Notes: generated by a model not told the origin, from the sequence alone. Counted from the stretch's first letter, positions 1 through 9,865 are shown. The stretch is 37,041 nucleotides of DNA from Chara braunii (GCA_003427395.1 BFEA01000118.1:66522-103562), one strand, 5' to 3'. A program made the numbers and translations.

Positions 1-450
1 TGCGGGGGCGGGGGTCGGGTAGCCCCGCGGCGGGGTTCCGGGGTTGAAACCCCTACCCCGACTTGGGCCCCGGGGATCCCCGCGTGACAACGCTGGTCTC
101 ACGTTGTCGCGAATATTAGACCAGAACCATCGATTATGGTCGATGGTCGGTTCAGTGACACGTATCGCGAAATGAGCGGCTTGCTCCTCGTGCGCAAATT
201 CGGTCCAGTCATATCGATGAAACAGGTGTGGAACCGTCAACCATAATCCCGATCCGTCTGTTTTGCGTTTTTCCAAATGACCGTTGATCCATCGATAATC
301 TCGGGACCTCTCGATGGCCCGGCGCCTATCATGCTTAATGAGGTCCAATGGTTGACCCGCTAATTTAGCCAGTAATATTTTATCCATCCATACTTCCGCC
401 CTGCAGTATTTTTCGTCATATTGAGGGTTGTCAGTTCTGGCGGCCTTGAA
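1..450 (-). pseudogene. Integrase N-terminal zinc-binding region (Ty3/gypsy), truncated
   Basis: The minus-strand frame stays open from about 450 to the window edge; upstream it is closed by a TGA at 451-453. Around 100-190 it shows the usual run before the gypsy integrase core: an H-x5-H pair, then T, I, and a W-F-W block ending in an aspartate-containing stretch, as in the HHCC domain of integrases. The two cysteines that should follow are not visible. Instead the last 85 bases become G/C-rich low-complexity sequence rich in Gly, Pro and Arg. Either the domain is degenerate there or another sequence has been joined. The D,D-35-E core is not in the window. Confidence 0.6.
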
Positions 451-607
451 TCAAAGCTTCCGTGGGGAGCTTGTCCGTCCGACACAAAAACAAATAATAA
501 AAAACACATAAAACAACACCTTAAAAGTGAATTTTCAGGCCATTTTGCCAAAAAAAAATTCATCGAAATTTCAGGATTTTCAGGATGATCAACAGCACAT
601 ATTCTAC

Positions 608-1024
608 TTACCCTAATGACACCAAATTTGACACACAACAAGCTTGTCCAAAAACAAAAACAGACAAAAAAAAAAATCCAAAAAAACACAAAATTTGACC
701 CGAAACCCTAATTTCAGGATCATGCATGGTTACTAAGGGCCGAAAAGTGGGGGTCCCCGTTAACCGCTTGTGACACAGGGGGCACTTCCATGCCTTAGTA
801 CTCGTTCGATATCGAACGCAGGCGCCATGCGCACGATTGACACACGTGGCACACTCTACCCAGTCAGTGAACCCCGTTTCAAAGGGGTAGCAGTCTACCC
901 CATAGACCCGTGAAATACATGTGCAAAAATAACAGAACTTGTCCGGAAGATTGGTGAAAAAATCCAGATGTGGAAGATGAAGGGACTCAGTGGTGTTGGG
1001 AGCAGAAGAAGGAGGGGTCACCAT
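608..1024 (-). pseudogene. PHD-type zinc finger inside the gypsy polyprotein, between RNase H and integrase
   Basis: A 138-codon minus-strand ORF. Residues 31-84 carry C-x2-C, then C58-x2-C61-x4-H66-x2-C69, then C81-x2-C84, with a tryptophan two residues before C81. That is the C4HC3 pattern of PHD fingers (54 residues here), which in host proteins bind histone H3 tails. It lies at 773-934, between the RNase H end (1126) and the integrase zinc domain. The last ~35 residues (Phe/Val-rich, from an A-rich stretch) look like out-of-frame or decayed sequence. The ATG at 1024 is probably not a real start, since this should be part of the pol polyprotein. A histone-reading role in targeting integration is inference only. 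Confidence 0.6.
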
Positions 1025-1125
1025 TATTCTGGAAAGGGGAGAGAGAGAGAGTTCGTGTCCTCCTAGTCCTTCAGAAGGATTTCCACCTCACCGTATTGGG
1101 GTTCGTCCTTTGATTCTGGATCGTG

Positions 1126-1541
1126 CTACGAGGGCACTTCCTCGCTCTTGGGTACTTTGCCAGGTCGATGCAACCGTGTAAGCCCGTCCGCATTGTCGTG
1201 TTTCTCGTGTTTCCAATGACGGATGTCAAAGTCCATGCTCTGCAACGTGGTAGCCCATCGCCCGATCATGCCCGAGTAGTCCTTGGACTTCTTCAGGGCC
1301 AACAATGGTTCATGATCAGTCACCAATGTGAACTTCCGGCCATATGAGTAAGCTCGGAAGTAACTGATTCCCCACAAGGCCGGGTAGCATTCTCCCGTTG
1401 GAGAGGAGTAGTTCCTCTTGCAGGCAGGTACCGATTTAGACGCATATTCCAACACGTGTTTCAGGCCATCAGGTCCACCTTGGCCAAGATCGCTAAGATC
1501 ACCTCTTGCCGCCAATCGTTGATGAGAACAAAGGGTTTTTT
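1126..1541 (-). pseudogene. RNase H domain of the gypsy pol
   Basis: The domain would degrade the RNA strand of the RNA-DNA hybrid during reverse transcription. The N-terminal part (Pro-Phe-Val-Leu-Ile-Asn-Asp-Trp, near 1520-1541) is in one frame. The rest, from about 1480 down to 1126, is in another and includes Tyr-Ala-Ser-Lys-Ser, a Glu after Asn-Tyr-Ser, Thr-Asp-His, the Arg-Trp...Leu-Gln block and Asn-Ala-Asp-Gly-Leu-Thr-Arg. The candidate catalytic acids (D, E, D, D) are all present, but a frameshift near 1465-1480 separates the first from the others. It follows the reverse transcriptase directly, as in other gypsy elements. Confidence 0.85.
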
Positions 1542-2440
1542 CAGGTCCGGTCTTATAAGGACCACAACCGAGATCAAAGTCACCTTAAGTTCTCGAAAGG
1601 CCTGATCGCACTGTGGGGTCCAGATCAACGACTGATTTTTTTTCAGCAAGTTTATGAGTGGTCCCGCGATCGCTGCAAATCCCTCGATAAACCTCCGATA
1701 GTACGAGGCTAATCCCAAAACGCGTGTACTTGTGTAACCGACGTCGACACCGGCGCGTCTCTCACCGCGGCTACCTTCTACGGTTCCGGTTGCAACCCTT
1801 TGTCCGTAACCACGTGGCCGAGAAAAAAAATCTCTGTGAGGAAAAACTAGCACATCCTTCAGTGTGTGCAGCGTCCACTTAATGTGTTGCACGTGTCCCT
1901 CATAGGAACTCGAATACACAAGGATATCATTCATATATACTATTACACAATAATTAATAATGGTCTGTGTCAGCCTCGCTTTTCGCACGAAGTTCTGAAA
2001 ATTCATATTCATCCCGCGTTGAAACATGGTTGGGGGCGTTGCAAATTCTCATCGAGCATCAAATCCATTGTCAAGTCCCTTCGAAGAGAACGAAGGCCGT
2101 TTTCGGACGATCCTCCTTTCGAAGTAGGAGATGGTGGAATCCATGATGAACATCTTACTAAAAAATTGAGCACCACCAATAGCATCCAACAATTTATCAG
2201 TTCGGGGGAGGGGGTACACCTCCTTAATTGTGATTTCATTCAACTTTCGATAATCAATACATATATGAATCCCCCCTGCCTTTTTCAGTACAATCACCAC
2301 GGAGAACGACCATGGTCCAATGGCAGGTTCGATCCACCCATTAGCTTTAAACTTTTTTACTCTCTCGAACGTGGTTCGTCGCTGCGCCGGAGAGTATCGA
2401 TAGGGGCGCAGGTAATTGGTGGATGATCCCCTATGAGGAT
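1542..2440 (-). pseudogene. Reverse transcriptase domain of the gypsy pol, frameshifted, altered active site
   Basis: Recognisable blocks in order: a Gly-Trp-Ile...Pro-Trp-Ser start (2300-2350), Cys-Ile-Asp-Tyr-Arg-Lys-Leu-Asn followed by Tyr-Pro-Leu-Pro-Arg and Phe-Ser-Lys (2180-2270), a Lys-Thr-Ala-Phe block in a different frame (about 2100), Phe-Gln-Arg-Gly-Met-Asn (2000-2027), the polymerase active-site region (about 1930) and the thumb/connection block with Tyr-Tyr-Arg-Arg-Phe-Ile (about 1690). Frameshifts occur near 2412 and between 2010 and 2130. The active-site Tyr-x-Asp-Asp reads Tyr-Met-Asn-Asp, so the first catalytic aspartate is lost. The domain is not functional as read. Confidence 0.9.
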
Positions 2441-3361
2441 CGCGTGCTCGATCACATTTGACAACCCAATATCACAATCATGCACACTCAACATCTCAGC
2501 ATATCCATGCAATACATCAATCAAAGACTGGCGAATTTCACGAGGAACGTGACTAAGTAAGGTGATCGTTGATCGTTTGAAAAGGTCCAGTCGTGCGTCG
2601 ATCTTCCCTGGTTCTATCGGTTGCTTTTGGTCTACGCTGAAGAACATGGAGCTACTGGTGCGGACCGAAAAAACAGTAGCAAGCATCTGTGATTCGGTCG
2701 GGCTAATCATTTCGGTTTCCTTGATTTCGGCATCGGTCTCGAGGTCAGTGGTGCTTGCGGTTATTCCCAACCCAGTCAGCTTAGTCATTTTTTGCATCAG
2801 ATCGGGAACATCATTGATTGGAGCTTCGGCCTCCTGCCTAATTAGCGTGATCATAGCACTTTGTATGAACAACGGCCTGGGCGGAGAGACGGAAAAATCC
2901 GGGTACTGATTCATTTGTTGATACCTTTCTCGTAATGAGAGCACACCCTCGTACAAGGTTCGAGGGGGTTCCAAGAGGTCAGCCATAACCGAAATTTGCA
3001 AGATAGGTTCTCCTAGGAAAGATGTTACTGAAATGTGAGTTTCCATAGGTGTGCGCAGGGATAAAGACGACGCAAGACTTGTCTGGCTATTTTTTGTGTT
3101 CAGACCAAATGTCCTAGTAGTAGTCGGATTTATCCGAAACTCTTATTTAGCCTCATGACCGAACAACTCGACTAACCGACTTCATTCCTTTTCAGTGGGC
3201 ATGTGACTTAGCAGTTCGTCGTAGTCTCGCTCGCCATACTCGTCATCATCGGACATGTGTCGGCCCTCGTCACTACTTTCAGACGATTCTTTTGAGCTCA
3301 GGACTTGGATCATTCCTACTCGGGTGAGGTCGGGAGTCTTTCGTGGTGATCGAGTGGAGAC
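2441..3361 (-). pseudogene. Protease-RT linker of the gypsy polyprotein
   Basis: One reading frame continues from the protease toward the reverse transcriptase, interrupted by TGA at 3362-3364, TGA at 3182-3184 and TAA at 3143-3145, then open from 3046 to 2357. It contains an acidic Ser/Asp/Glu-rich stretch (about 3190-3290) and a segment near 2450 ending in Glu-His-Ala-Ile, the usual lead-in to the reverse transcriptase. No separate enzyme is recognisable; such linkers are normal in gypsy pol. The frame is lost near 2412, where the reverse transcriptase continues one frame over. Confidence 0.6.
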
Positions 3362-3364
3362 TCA

Positions 3365-3897
3365 TAACGGAACCGTATGAGGCTTTCCTCCAGTACGTGT
3401 CAGGACAAGTTGCTTAGAGTCGAAATGTATTCGTGCACCCACAGCCATAGTCCAAGGTAATCCTAACAGTCTCGAGTAGGACTGTACATCAATTATCAGT
3501 GCATTGACCAAGAAATGTACTTGTCCTACCTTGACGGCTACATTTCAATAATCCCGACTATGTTCATCGTTTCTTCATCTGCGGAAACGTAGTTGTCTCT
3601 CCCGGGTAAGGGAAGGATCGAATTCAATCATCCAGTTTCTCGGACGGTTTCTAGAGATATCGCTACCGCAGACGATCCGGTATCAACAAGGGCATTGAAC
3701 GGCTTTCCCCATACCTTGCAATCACACTCCACGCTTTTCCATGTAACAGATCGGACTCGAACGAAGTGATCTTTCTCTGCATCCGAAATGGTGGCGATCC
3801 GAGCATTCTCGAGTGCATCGGGCATGGTTGAGGGGGATATTGGTTCCGATAAAGGAGAGTCTACTTCGGCCTCATCGTCCTTCTTTTTCTTCAGCAT
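3365..3897 (-). pseudogene. Retropepsin-like aspartic protease of the gypsy element
   Basis: Would cut the polyprotein. The active-site motif Leu-Val-Asp-Thr-Gly-Ser-Ser is at about 3680, after a Lys-rich and Ser/Pro-rich leader. The frame hits a TGA at 3628-3630. The C-terminal half resumes in a shifted frame at about 3400-3545: a Val-x-Val-x-Val-Gly strand, Phe-Leu-Val, then Leu-Leu-Gly-Leu-Pro-Trp, the usual flap-distal block of retropepsins. Size and order fit the family. The stop and the frameshift make it inactive as read. Confidence 0.8.
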
Positions 3898-4152
3898 CTT
3901 CTGAACACGCTGGTATGTAAAACGTTTATGATTTTTCTGACACTACTAAATAAGTTTGTCGTTCGCTGCTTCTGATATGGTCAGCAGATGGCCCACTGGG
4001 ACAGGGACTCAAATATCCAAGTGTTTAAGTGTCTGAAGAACGTCGATTTCTCCTATTCGAAACTGAGGACCGGGTTCTGATCCTCATTCCACCCATTCAA
4101 GTTCGTTTTTGCGAGGTCGGATCGCTCCTATTAGTCCCGATGGTTGGAGGTA

Positions 4153-4395
4153 TTATGTGGGATCGACAACATCGGCTGGTTCGGACGACGATCCCGAAGT
4201 GGACGCGATGGGCTCATCCGATGGCTCTGTAAGGAGGGGGTCAAATTCCCTTTGTCTTGTGGCTTCTAACAGTGTGGCTACTCGTCCTTGATTCAAACCG
4301 ATAGGCGCAGTTGCCGATGGGGGTTGGGTACGCCTTGGCAAGAGGCAGTCACGTGCAAAGTGTCCGGGTTGCTTACAGTTGTAACATTCAACCCG
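4153..4395 (-). pseudogene. Gag nucleocapsid zinc knuckle (CCHC)
   Basis: Directly downstream of gag in the same frame, separated only by a TGA at 4396-4398. A Cys-x2-Cys-x4-His-x4-Cys knuckle (Cys-Tyr-Asn-Cys ... Gly-His-Phe ... Asp-Cys) occupies about 4340-4385, followed by a Pro/Ser-rich tail. Knuckles of this type bind the genomic RNA for packaging. Because body and knuckle share a frame, the TGA most simply reflects a decayed Arg codon; programmed readthrough cannot be excluded. Confidence 0.8.
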
Positions 4396-5382
4396 TCATG
4401 TCTGATTGACCACCTGATTCGGAGTTGTAAGCGCCTGGCCAGGGGCAGGAGGAACATTTAGCATGGGGTACGAAGGCAGAGCGGGACACGGAGAACTCGA
4501 GTTAGCTTTTATTAGTTTCGTCATGATCTGTTCCAATCGATCCATCTGGGAAGTCTGCATCTGATTCTGTATCAGATTGTTCATCCACTCGGGCTGTTTA
4601 AATGTGGCGGTATAAATCATCTGTGCTAGGTGCAGGTTAGTGATGGGTACTGGCGCAACCGGGGGCCAGACGGTGTTTATAAGCGCCATCTTGGGAAGGA
4701 GGGGAGGAGCAGAAGATAGGAGATGAGGAGAGGCATCCGGTGAAGGTCCGTCTTGATAGTCGCGATTAGGGCGAGGGTAGAGTTGCCCCACCGCTCTGAG
4801 CCACGATCGCCGTTTAACGGCGATATCCTGTATCCTGTCTAAGATGTCTTCGTCCCCCTGACTGATGTATCTGCGTGTACCCATCAAATCAAGTTCAAGT
4901 GCTTTAGCGATGATGACTGGTAGTTGGTTCGTTTTTGGGGGAACCTTTTCTTGCAGCTTTGCTTTCAGCACTGGGTCATGGAGATGATCGATGAACAAGT
5001 CTCGAGCAGCGTTTTCTTCTCGCCCTGATTTGTTTAACGCAGTTTGAAACCGGTCCACAAAGTCGGGCACTAACTCTTCGGGCTCCTGCGGTCGAGTTTT
5101 CAATACAAACCACGCAGCATCCTCACTGACTTCGTTGAATCGTGCTAGGAACGCTCTTTTGAAGGTATCCCAATCTACCCACCTACGTCTCCTAAACCAA
5201 CCATGAGCGGTGTTTCGGAGAAGCAGGGTGATGACGCGAGGAATATCCTCGGCGCCATATCCCTGAGCTTGCATGGCTTCAATCCATGCCTCGGGATGGG
5301 TATGGTTGGGGTAAAATGGAAAGGTGGTGGGGATGCTTACCATCACCTGGGGAGCCGCTCCATTAGCATCAGCCATGGGCAT
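4396..5382 (-). CDS. Gag capsid protein of the gypsy element
   Basis: An open 328-codon minus-strand frame with an ATG at 5382. Residues about 20-170 match the retrotransposon gag (PF03732-type) pattern: a Trp near the start, a helix with Thr-Ala-x-x-Trp-Phe, then Trp-x-x-Phe-Lys-x-x-Phe-Leu-x-Arg-Phe, and further helices ending in an Ala-Leu-Glu-Leu stretch. The C-terminal third is Pro/Ser/Gln-rich. Capsid-like gag assembles the cytoplasmic particle in which reverse transcription occurs. The frame ends at TGA 4396-4398, beyond which the zinc knuckle continues in frame, so the native gag was probably longer. Confidence 0.85.
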   Translation of the reverse strand: MPMADANGAAPQVMVSIPTTFPFYPNHTHPEAWIEAMQAQGYGAEDIPRVITLLLRNTAHGWFRRRRWVDWDTFKRAFLARFNEVSEDAAWFVLKTRPQEPEELVPDFVDRFQTALNKSGREENAARDLFIDHLHDPVLKAKLQEKVPPKTNQLPVIIAKALELDLMGTRRYISQGDEDILDRIQDIAVKRRSWLRAVGQLYPRPNRDYQDGPSPDASPHLLSSAPPLLPKMALINTVWPPVAPVPITNLHLAQMIYTATFKQPEWMNNLIQNQMQTSQMDRLEQIMTKLIKANSSSPCPALPSYPMLNVPPAPGQALTTPNQVVNQT

Positions 5383-5772
5383 TTCTGGTCGACTTTCGTT
5401 CGACCTTTGTCGGGTAACAGGAGGACTCAGCCGATTAGATCGGTTGGTTGGTCTTCCTCTCGCCAGCTCGTTTTACTAATGTCAGAACCAACACGTGTCG
5501 GCTCCGATATCAACCTCACGCCCTATGCTCCTTTTCGGTCGAAGTGTTTTGGTTTGCGGAAAGGGGCCCGCAAAAGGCAGCAAAGATGGGGTGTGCCAAG
5601 GATTTCTGGAAAATTGAGTGCGGGGACACAGACAGAACCGAAATCCCTCGTGTTGGTCCGACAGTAGCAAGAAGAAGGTCCATCACCGCGCGGGTTTTTA
5701 TGGGATAAAGAGGCGTGCGAGGGACTCGTACCTACGAGAAATTCAATCCAAAAAGTATCGTTGAACTTCCCA

Positions 5773-6312
5773 TCAGGTCGTCACTCTACGTTTCGAGTGA
5801 AAAGGGGCAGGTACACACATCGTACCCTGTTTACGGTTGAGGTCTCGTCGGTGTTTGCTACTCAATTCCAAATCCGATGTTGAGGGCCTCAATCGAGTGG
5901 CTCTCTCCTTATGATCGTCTTTGCCACGTGTGCGGTAGTGGAATCCCTTGGCTTGGTAATGCTTGAAGCGGCGGCAATCGCTGCACAGAGTATTAGGCCA
6001 ATGAGGCTCCATTGTCGTCCATGGTACGGCGATTAGTTCGTTAAAGGGTAGTAACAACAAATAGGGAGGGAAGTGTGTATCGATGATAACAAAACCCGCA
6101 CCGACAAATCTAGAACACCGAGTTTCGGGAGAAAAGAAATAACGCCCTCCGATCTTGGCGACGGCTTCTCGTACGTCCCACTCGCATACACATATCCTTT
6201 CCTCGTTGTACGGAAAGGGGCGCGACGGGGGCACGGGGAGTCGGCACCCGGTCGGATTGGGGCCGTCAGTCCACATGGCAGCAAAGATGAGCTCAAAATA
6301 GATCTTAATCAT
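5773..6312 (-). CDS. Unrecognised ORF upstream of gypsy gag
   Basis: A 179-codon open minus-strand frame, 390 bp before the gag ATG. It has no family I recognise. It contains Cys-Val-Cys near residue 42 and a Cys-Ser-Asp-Cys with nearby His and basic residues around 112-125, which could form a small metal site. The C-terminal third is very basic. It might be an N-terminal part of gag, leader sequence of the element or a chance frame. Its position and strand link it to the gypsy copy, but nothing else does. Confidence 0.25.
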   Translation of the reverse strand: MIKIYFELIFAAMWTDGPNPTGCRLPVPPSRPFPYNEERICVCEWDVREAVAKIGGRYFFSPETRCSRFVGAGFVIIDTHFPPYLLLLPFNELIAVPWTTMEPHWPNTLCSDCRRFKHYQAKGFHYRTRGKDDHKERATRLRPSTSDLELSSKHRRDLNRKQGTMCVPAPFHSKRRVTT

Positions 6313-6891
6313 ACATCATTTGGTTGACACTCCAAGCAATTAGATCAGCCAATCGTCCCTACAATCATGCTATAACAAACTCTCTGACACGACTCACCGC
6401 ATGCACATACCGAAGTGAGAGAAGCAAGGTTACCAATAATTCATTCATTACGATATAGCGTGACCGGAGGAGAAATAGAGAGAGAGTATGGACGCAGGCC
6501 AGGAGGGAAGAACGAGAGGAAAGTAATCACAAAACGGCAGGGAATCTTGTCCGGGGAAGTTTCGACTTAAAAGTCGAGCGATCGGAATTCACACTTGAAG
6601 ATACAAATTTAGGGACAACCAAAAAAAGAAAGCACTTCTGCCATAAGATTCCGCCATAGCCCCAGGCCATACACTCACTCACTTCCGACTCGAACATCGA
6701 ACATCTCACTTGCACTGACGATCCTGGCCGTCACGTGCCAAATCCACCATAGCGATCGTCACCCCGCCGACTTAGCCTCTGCACGTCCCTACTCCGATCC
6801 CACAGTCTGTCGAGCGATCCAGCATACCGAGCGTCCAAACTACAGCCAGCTCGTCGGGACTTTTCGACTCGCACCTTCCTTCGTTGTCGGC
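6313..6891. other. Unassigned spacer between the gypsy element and the LINE-like ORF
   Basis: No coding frame or repeat I can support. The gypsy 5' LTR should lie here or close by, but I could not define TG...CA ends or a primer-binding site. Confidence 0.4.
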
Positions 6892-8150
6892 CATGACACA
6901 ACTTCAAGACAAAAGCAAGGACATGGAGGGGGTGGAGTTGGCATCTGATGACCCCATGGGAAACCTCCCCGTGGATCTGTCAACCCCCCCCTCCCCCCAC
7001 GGACACTTAGACGCGTTGCCTACACATGCCCTCATCGATGGGGTGGGGGAACTGGGTTTTTTCTGTCCGAACCCCCAACCGATCCAGGGCCAACGGTCCC
7101 TCAGAACGGGCCTCTCCCCCCCCCTCACCTGCTTGATGATAAACATTTCAGACGACAACCATCCTAAATGGACAAATGGCCAGGGACATGAACATCAGCA
7201 TGTACCCGACGATCAGTCAATGCCCCCCCCCCCCCCTTCTCCCCATGACGGAAGCCCCCCCTCCAATCCCGATCATGGGAGAGGAAGGGGGACCGGAGGC
7301 CATAAGGGATGGGAAACAGTCACAGAAAGCCTCACTTCCTAAGGCTCCTCGCCGAATGCATAAAGACAAAAAGGTCAAAAACCACCTCAAGGCAGTCACT
7401 GACGTTGTACTCATGGCGGTTTTGAAAGATGAGAATCAGGGAGATCACTCTCTGATCCCTCCATTACATTGGGAAAGGATCAGTCGAGCACTCATGAGTA
7501 CAGAAACAGTTGTCAGACTGCTGGACAATGCGGAAGACCCCTCGGCCATAGACTGGAAGGTGGTGGCAGCGACGATCTTAACAACCATACAAGGCCTTCT
7601 GGCCAACATCCGCAGGACCAGAGCCGCAAGGGAAAAGCAAGACCTTGCTCTTACAACAGCCGCAGCAGGGCAACAGGAGGGGGCCCTTTCATTTGAAGGA
7701 ATAGAATGGCCTGAAATAATAGTCCATGAACTGGACAGTACAGTGGGGGAAGTAGACTACAGTAAGGCTGTTATTTTGTCAGGATCAGAAGAAATGGGCC
7801 TCAGCACCTGCTGAACCCTCTGCTGCATATTCAACCTATCTCGAAACAAAGACCACAACATACTGTAGATCCACTTCATGAACGACCGATGATCGAAAGG
7901 AAAATGGAGGAAAACCGGGATATCGACTCCAGCTCAGCTTTGGACTCCGATTGCTCAGACTGCTCCCACTGCACAGGCCTCTCCGCCGCAATATTCGAGT
8001 GGGATCTTCCCCTCCTCAGACAGCAGATAGGGCCTTCCCAACCTGGCGCCATCCAATCTGGCCCGTCGGACCATTCAACTGATGTTGTCCCGGTTAACCT
8101 TGTGCCCTCGCAAGAGGTGCAAGCTCGGTCGATGGCCAAGCGCACGGTGT
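6892..8150 (+). pseudogene. LINE ORF1-like coding region with two frameshifts
   Basis: An ATG at 6892 opens a frame to about 7230. At a run of 14 C (7223-7236) coding continues in the frame that runs to 7814. Near 7790 it appears to shift again into the frame open from about 7800 through 8150. The middle section (about 7440-7620) has the pattern Trp-...-Leu-Met-x-Ser-Thr-x5-Leu-...-Trp-x-x-Val-...-Ile, which is also found near the C-terminus of the LINE ORF1 at the right end of the window (36570-36730). The N-terminal part is Pro-rich and acidic. I see no zinc knuckle. The family link is my own pattern comparison, not a database result. Likely role if intact: RNA-binding or particle protein of a LINE. 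Confidence 0.5.
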
Positions 8151-8202
8151 TAAGAGATTGCTTGCGAACAACGGCGGAAAATTCACTGGGGGAAATAAAG
8201 CA

Positions 8203-8690
8203 TATGGCGATAGCGGGCGCTCCTGCGCTGGCAAGAGCGGGTGCTGCTATGGCAGGCGCGACGCTGCTGGCTGTGAGCGCTGGCCTGACCGATCCAAGGG
8301 CGCTGCTATGGCAGGCACGACGCTGCTGGCTACGAGCGCTAGCGATAGTGGGCGCGATGCGGCTGGCTGCGGGCGCTGCTATGGCAAGCGCGACGATGCT
8401 GGTTGTGGGCGCTTCTATGCCAGGGCGCAGCTATGGTGGGCGACGTTGTTGGTTGTGAGCGCTCGCGATAGCGGGCGCTCCTGGTCTGGCGAGAGCGGGC
8501 GCTGCTATGGCAGGTGCAACGCTGCTGGCTGCGAGCGCTGGCGATAGCGGGCGTGGTGCGACTGGCTGTGGGCACTGCTATGGCAGGCGCGACGCTGCTG
8601 GTTGTGGACGCTGCTATGGCAGGTGCGATGCTGCTGGTTGTGGCCGCAACTATGGTGGGCACGTTACTGCGGGCTGGGGGCGTTGGCGAA
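8203..8690 (+). repeat. GC-rich coding-phase minisatellite, 36-bp unit
   Basis: Unit starts GCTATGGCAGG at 8504, 8577, 8613 and (diverged) 8649 give a 36-bp period; further left the copies are more diverged. Since 36 is a multiple of three, long open frames appear on both strands as 12-residue repeats rich in Ala, Gly and Cys. The frame of the preceding LINE-like region runs into it. Confidence 0.8.
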
Positions 8691-9235
8691 TGGTGGGCTC
8701 AACGCTGCTACAGAGGGGCCGTGAGAGGGAGGGGGGGAGATGGAGGAATTCTTTGTGCTATGATCCATGGCGTCACAGGCTGATGCGTGGGATTAGGGAG
8801 GAGCCTTCACTTGCTTTGTTTGACGAAGGTTTCTGTGTTTTACTCTCGATGCTTGTGGTGGAGGGTGAAATGACATGGAGTAGGGTGGGAGAGAGGACTG
8901 GGTGGGGGGTTTATGGCGGACCTCGTCAAGAGCATCAAAAGCGGTGGGAGAGTATCGTCAACCACGACCATCTCAATCAAGATCGCTGACCTGGCGGTAC
9001 AAATAAGCATCTGAGGAATAAGCATTGTCAGGAGTTAATCGTTGTGGAGCAATTATTGGTGGTGTTTGGTGCAGACTGAGGAGGTAATAAGAACACTTCC
9101 TTAGTTTAAGGGCTGGCACTACGAGTCTGCGAATATATGTTGTGGGGCGAGTAAGGACGATGGTGAGTTTCCTTCAAGAGCACATCGAATGTCAGGTCGG
9201 CGGCAGAAGCACGAGGAGAGACTACATTTTCATAA
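8691..9235. other. Unassigned spacer
   Basis: Nothing recognisable. A run of open codons continues from the minisatellite to about 8989 but shows no domain. Confidence 0.4.
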
Positions 9236-9349
9236 ATTTCATCATCATCATCATCATCATCTTCCACATGACACTGGTGAGCATGGCCGCTGCGCAAGGA
9301 TGACAGCAGCGGCAGGTCTTGTCACCAACATCATCAGCATCAGCATGAA

Positions 9350-9382
<33 letters not shown>

Positions 9383-9412
9383 TATCATCATCATCATCAT
9401 CATCATCATCAT
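9236..9412 (+). repeat. ATC/CAT trinucleotide microsatellites
   Basis: Two pure blocks (about 9240-9261 and 9348-9412) separated by unrelated sequence. The His-rich and Ile-rich open frames across them are by-products of the repeat. Confidence 0.95.
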
Positions 9413-9433
9413 GGCATTAGGCGGTCGTGGGTA

Positions 9434-9793
9434 ATGTTCTTTTTTTTTTCATCCATCTTCCTCTTCGTATCCTTCCCTCCTCCTTCTTCCCCTTCTGACT
9501 CTTCTCTTCATTCGTCTGCCTCTTCACTTTATTTGTCCCTCCTCCCCTCCTCCTTATTAGTCCTCTGCCCTCTTCTCCTCGTTTTCTATTCTCTCCTTTG
9601 CTCCACTTCGAGGTTGTTCCGCCACCTCATCCAGCAAGGACGAGGAGTGTAGTGGGGCGACAATGGGTAGAAGTGGAGGAGGGGTTGTGATAGGAGGGGC
9701 TGGGGTAGGAAGAAGGTGGGGATAAGGAAGGGAGAGAAGGGGAAAGGTAGTAGGTGAGGAGGTGGGAGATTGGGATTTAGGGGGGAAAGGGAT
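9434..9793. repeat. Polypyrimidine tract followed by polypurine tract
   Basis: About 9430-9610 is almost entirely C/T on the plus strand (TCC, CTT runs). About 9657-9793 is almost entirely G/A. Such tracts can form triplex DNA, but no gene is visible. Confidence 0.7.
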
Positions 9794-9865
9794 GGGCCAC
9801 TCGGTAATATACGTTGTACTATGCTCCTAGGGCCACTCGGTAATATACGTTGTACTATTCTCCTA
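9794..9865 (+). repeat. Perfect-phase 36-bp tandem duplication
   Basis: Copies 9794-9829 and 9830-9865 start GGGCCACTCGGTAATATACG and differ at one base (G or T before CTCCTA). Recent local duplication. Confidence 0.95.

Larger units (their letters stand above)
1..5382 (-). mobile_element. Degenerate Ty3/gypsy LTR retrotransposon, truncated by the window edge
   Basis: On the minus strand the order is gag (4396-5382), CCHC knuckle (about 4340-4395), aspartic protease (3365-3897), reverse transcriptase (about 1542-2440), RNase H (1126-1541), a PHD-like finger (773-934) and an integrase zinc domain (1-450). Reverse transcriptase and RNase H before integrase is the Ty3/gypsy (Metaviridae) order. 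The coding region is broken by several frameshifts and at least six in-frame stops, five of them TGA, so this copy is dead. The integrase catalytic core and the 3' LTR would lie beyond position 1. I could not find the 5' LTR boundary or a primer-binding site upstream of gag. Confidence 0.9.

Noticed and set aside
9189-9434. ORF with poly-His and poly-Ile
   Set aside because: Produced by the ATC microsatellite.
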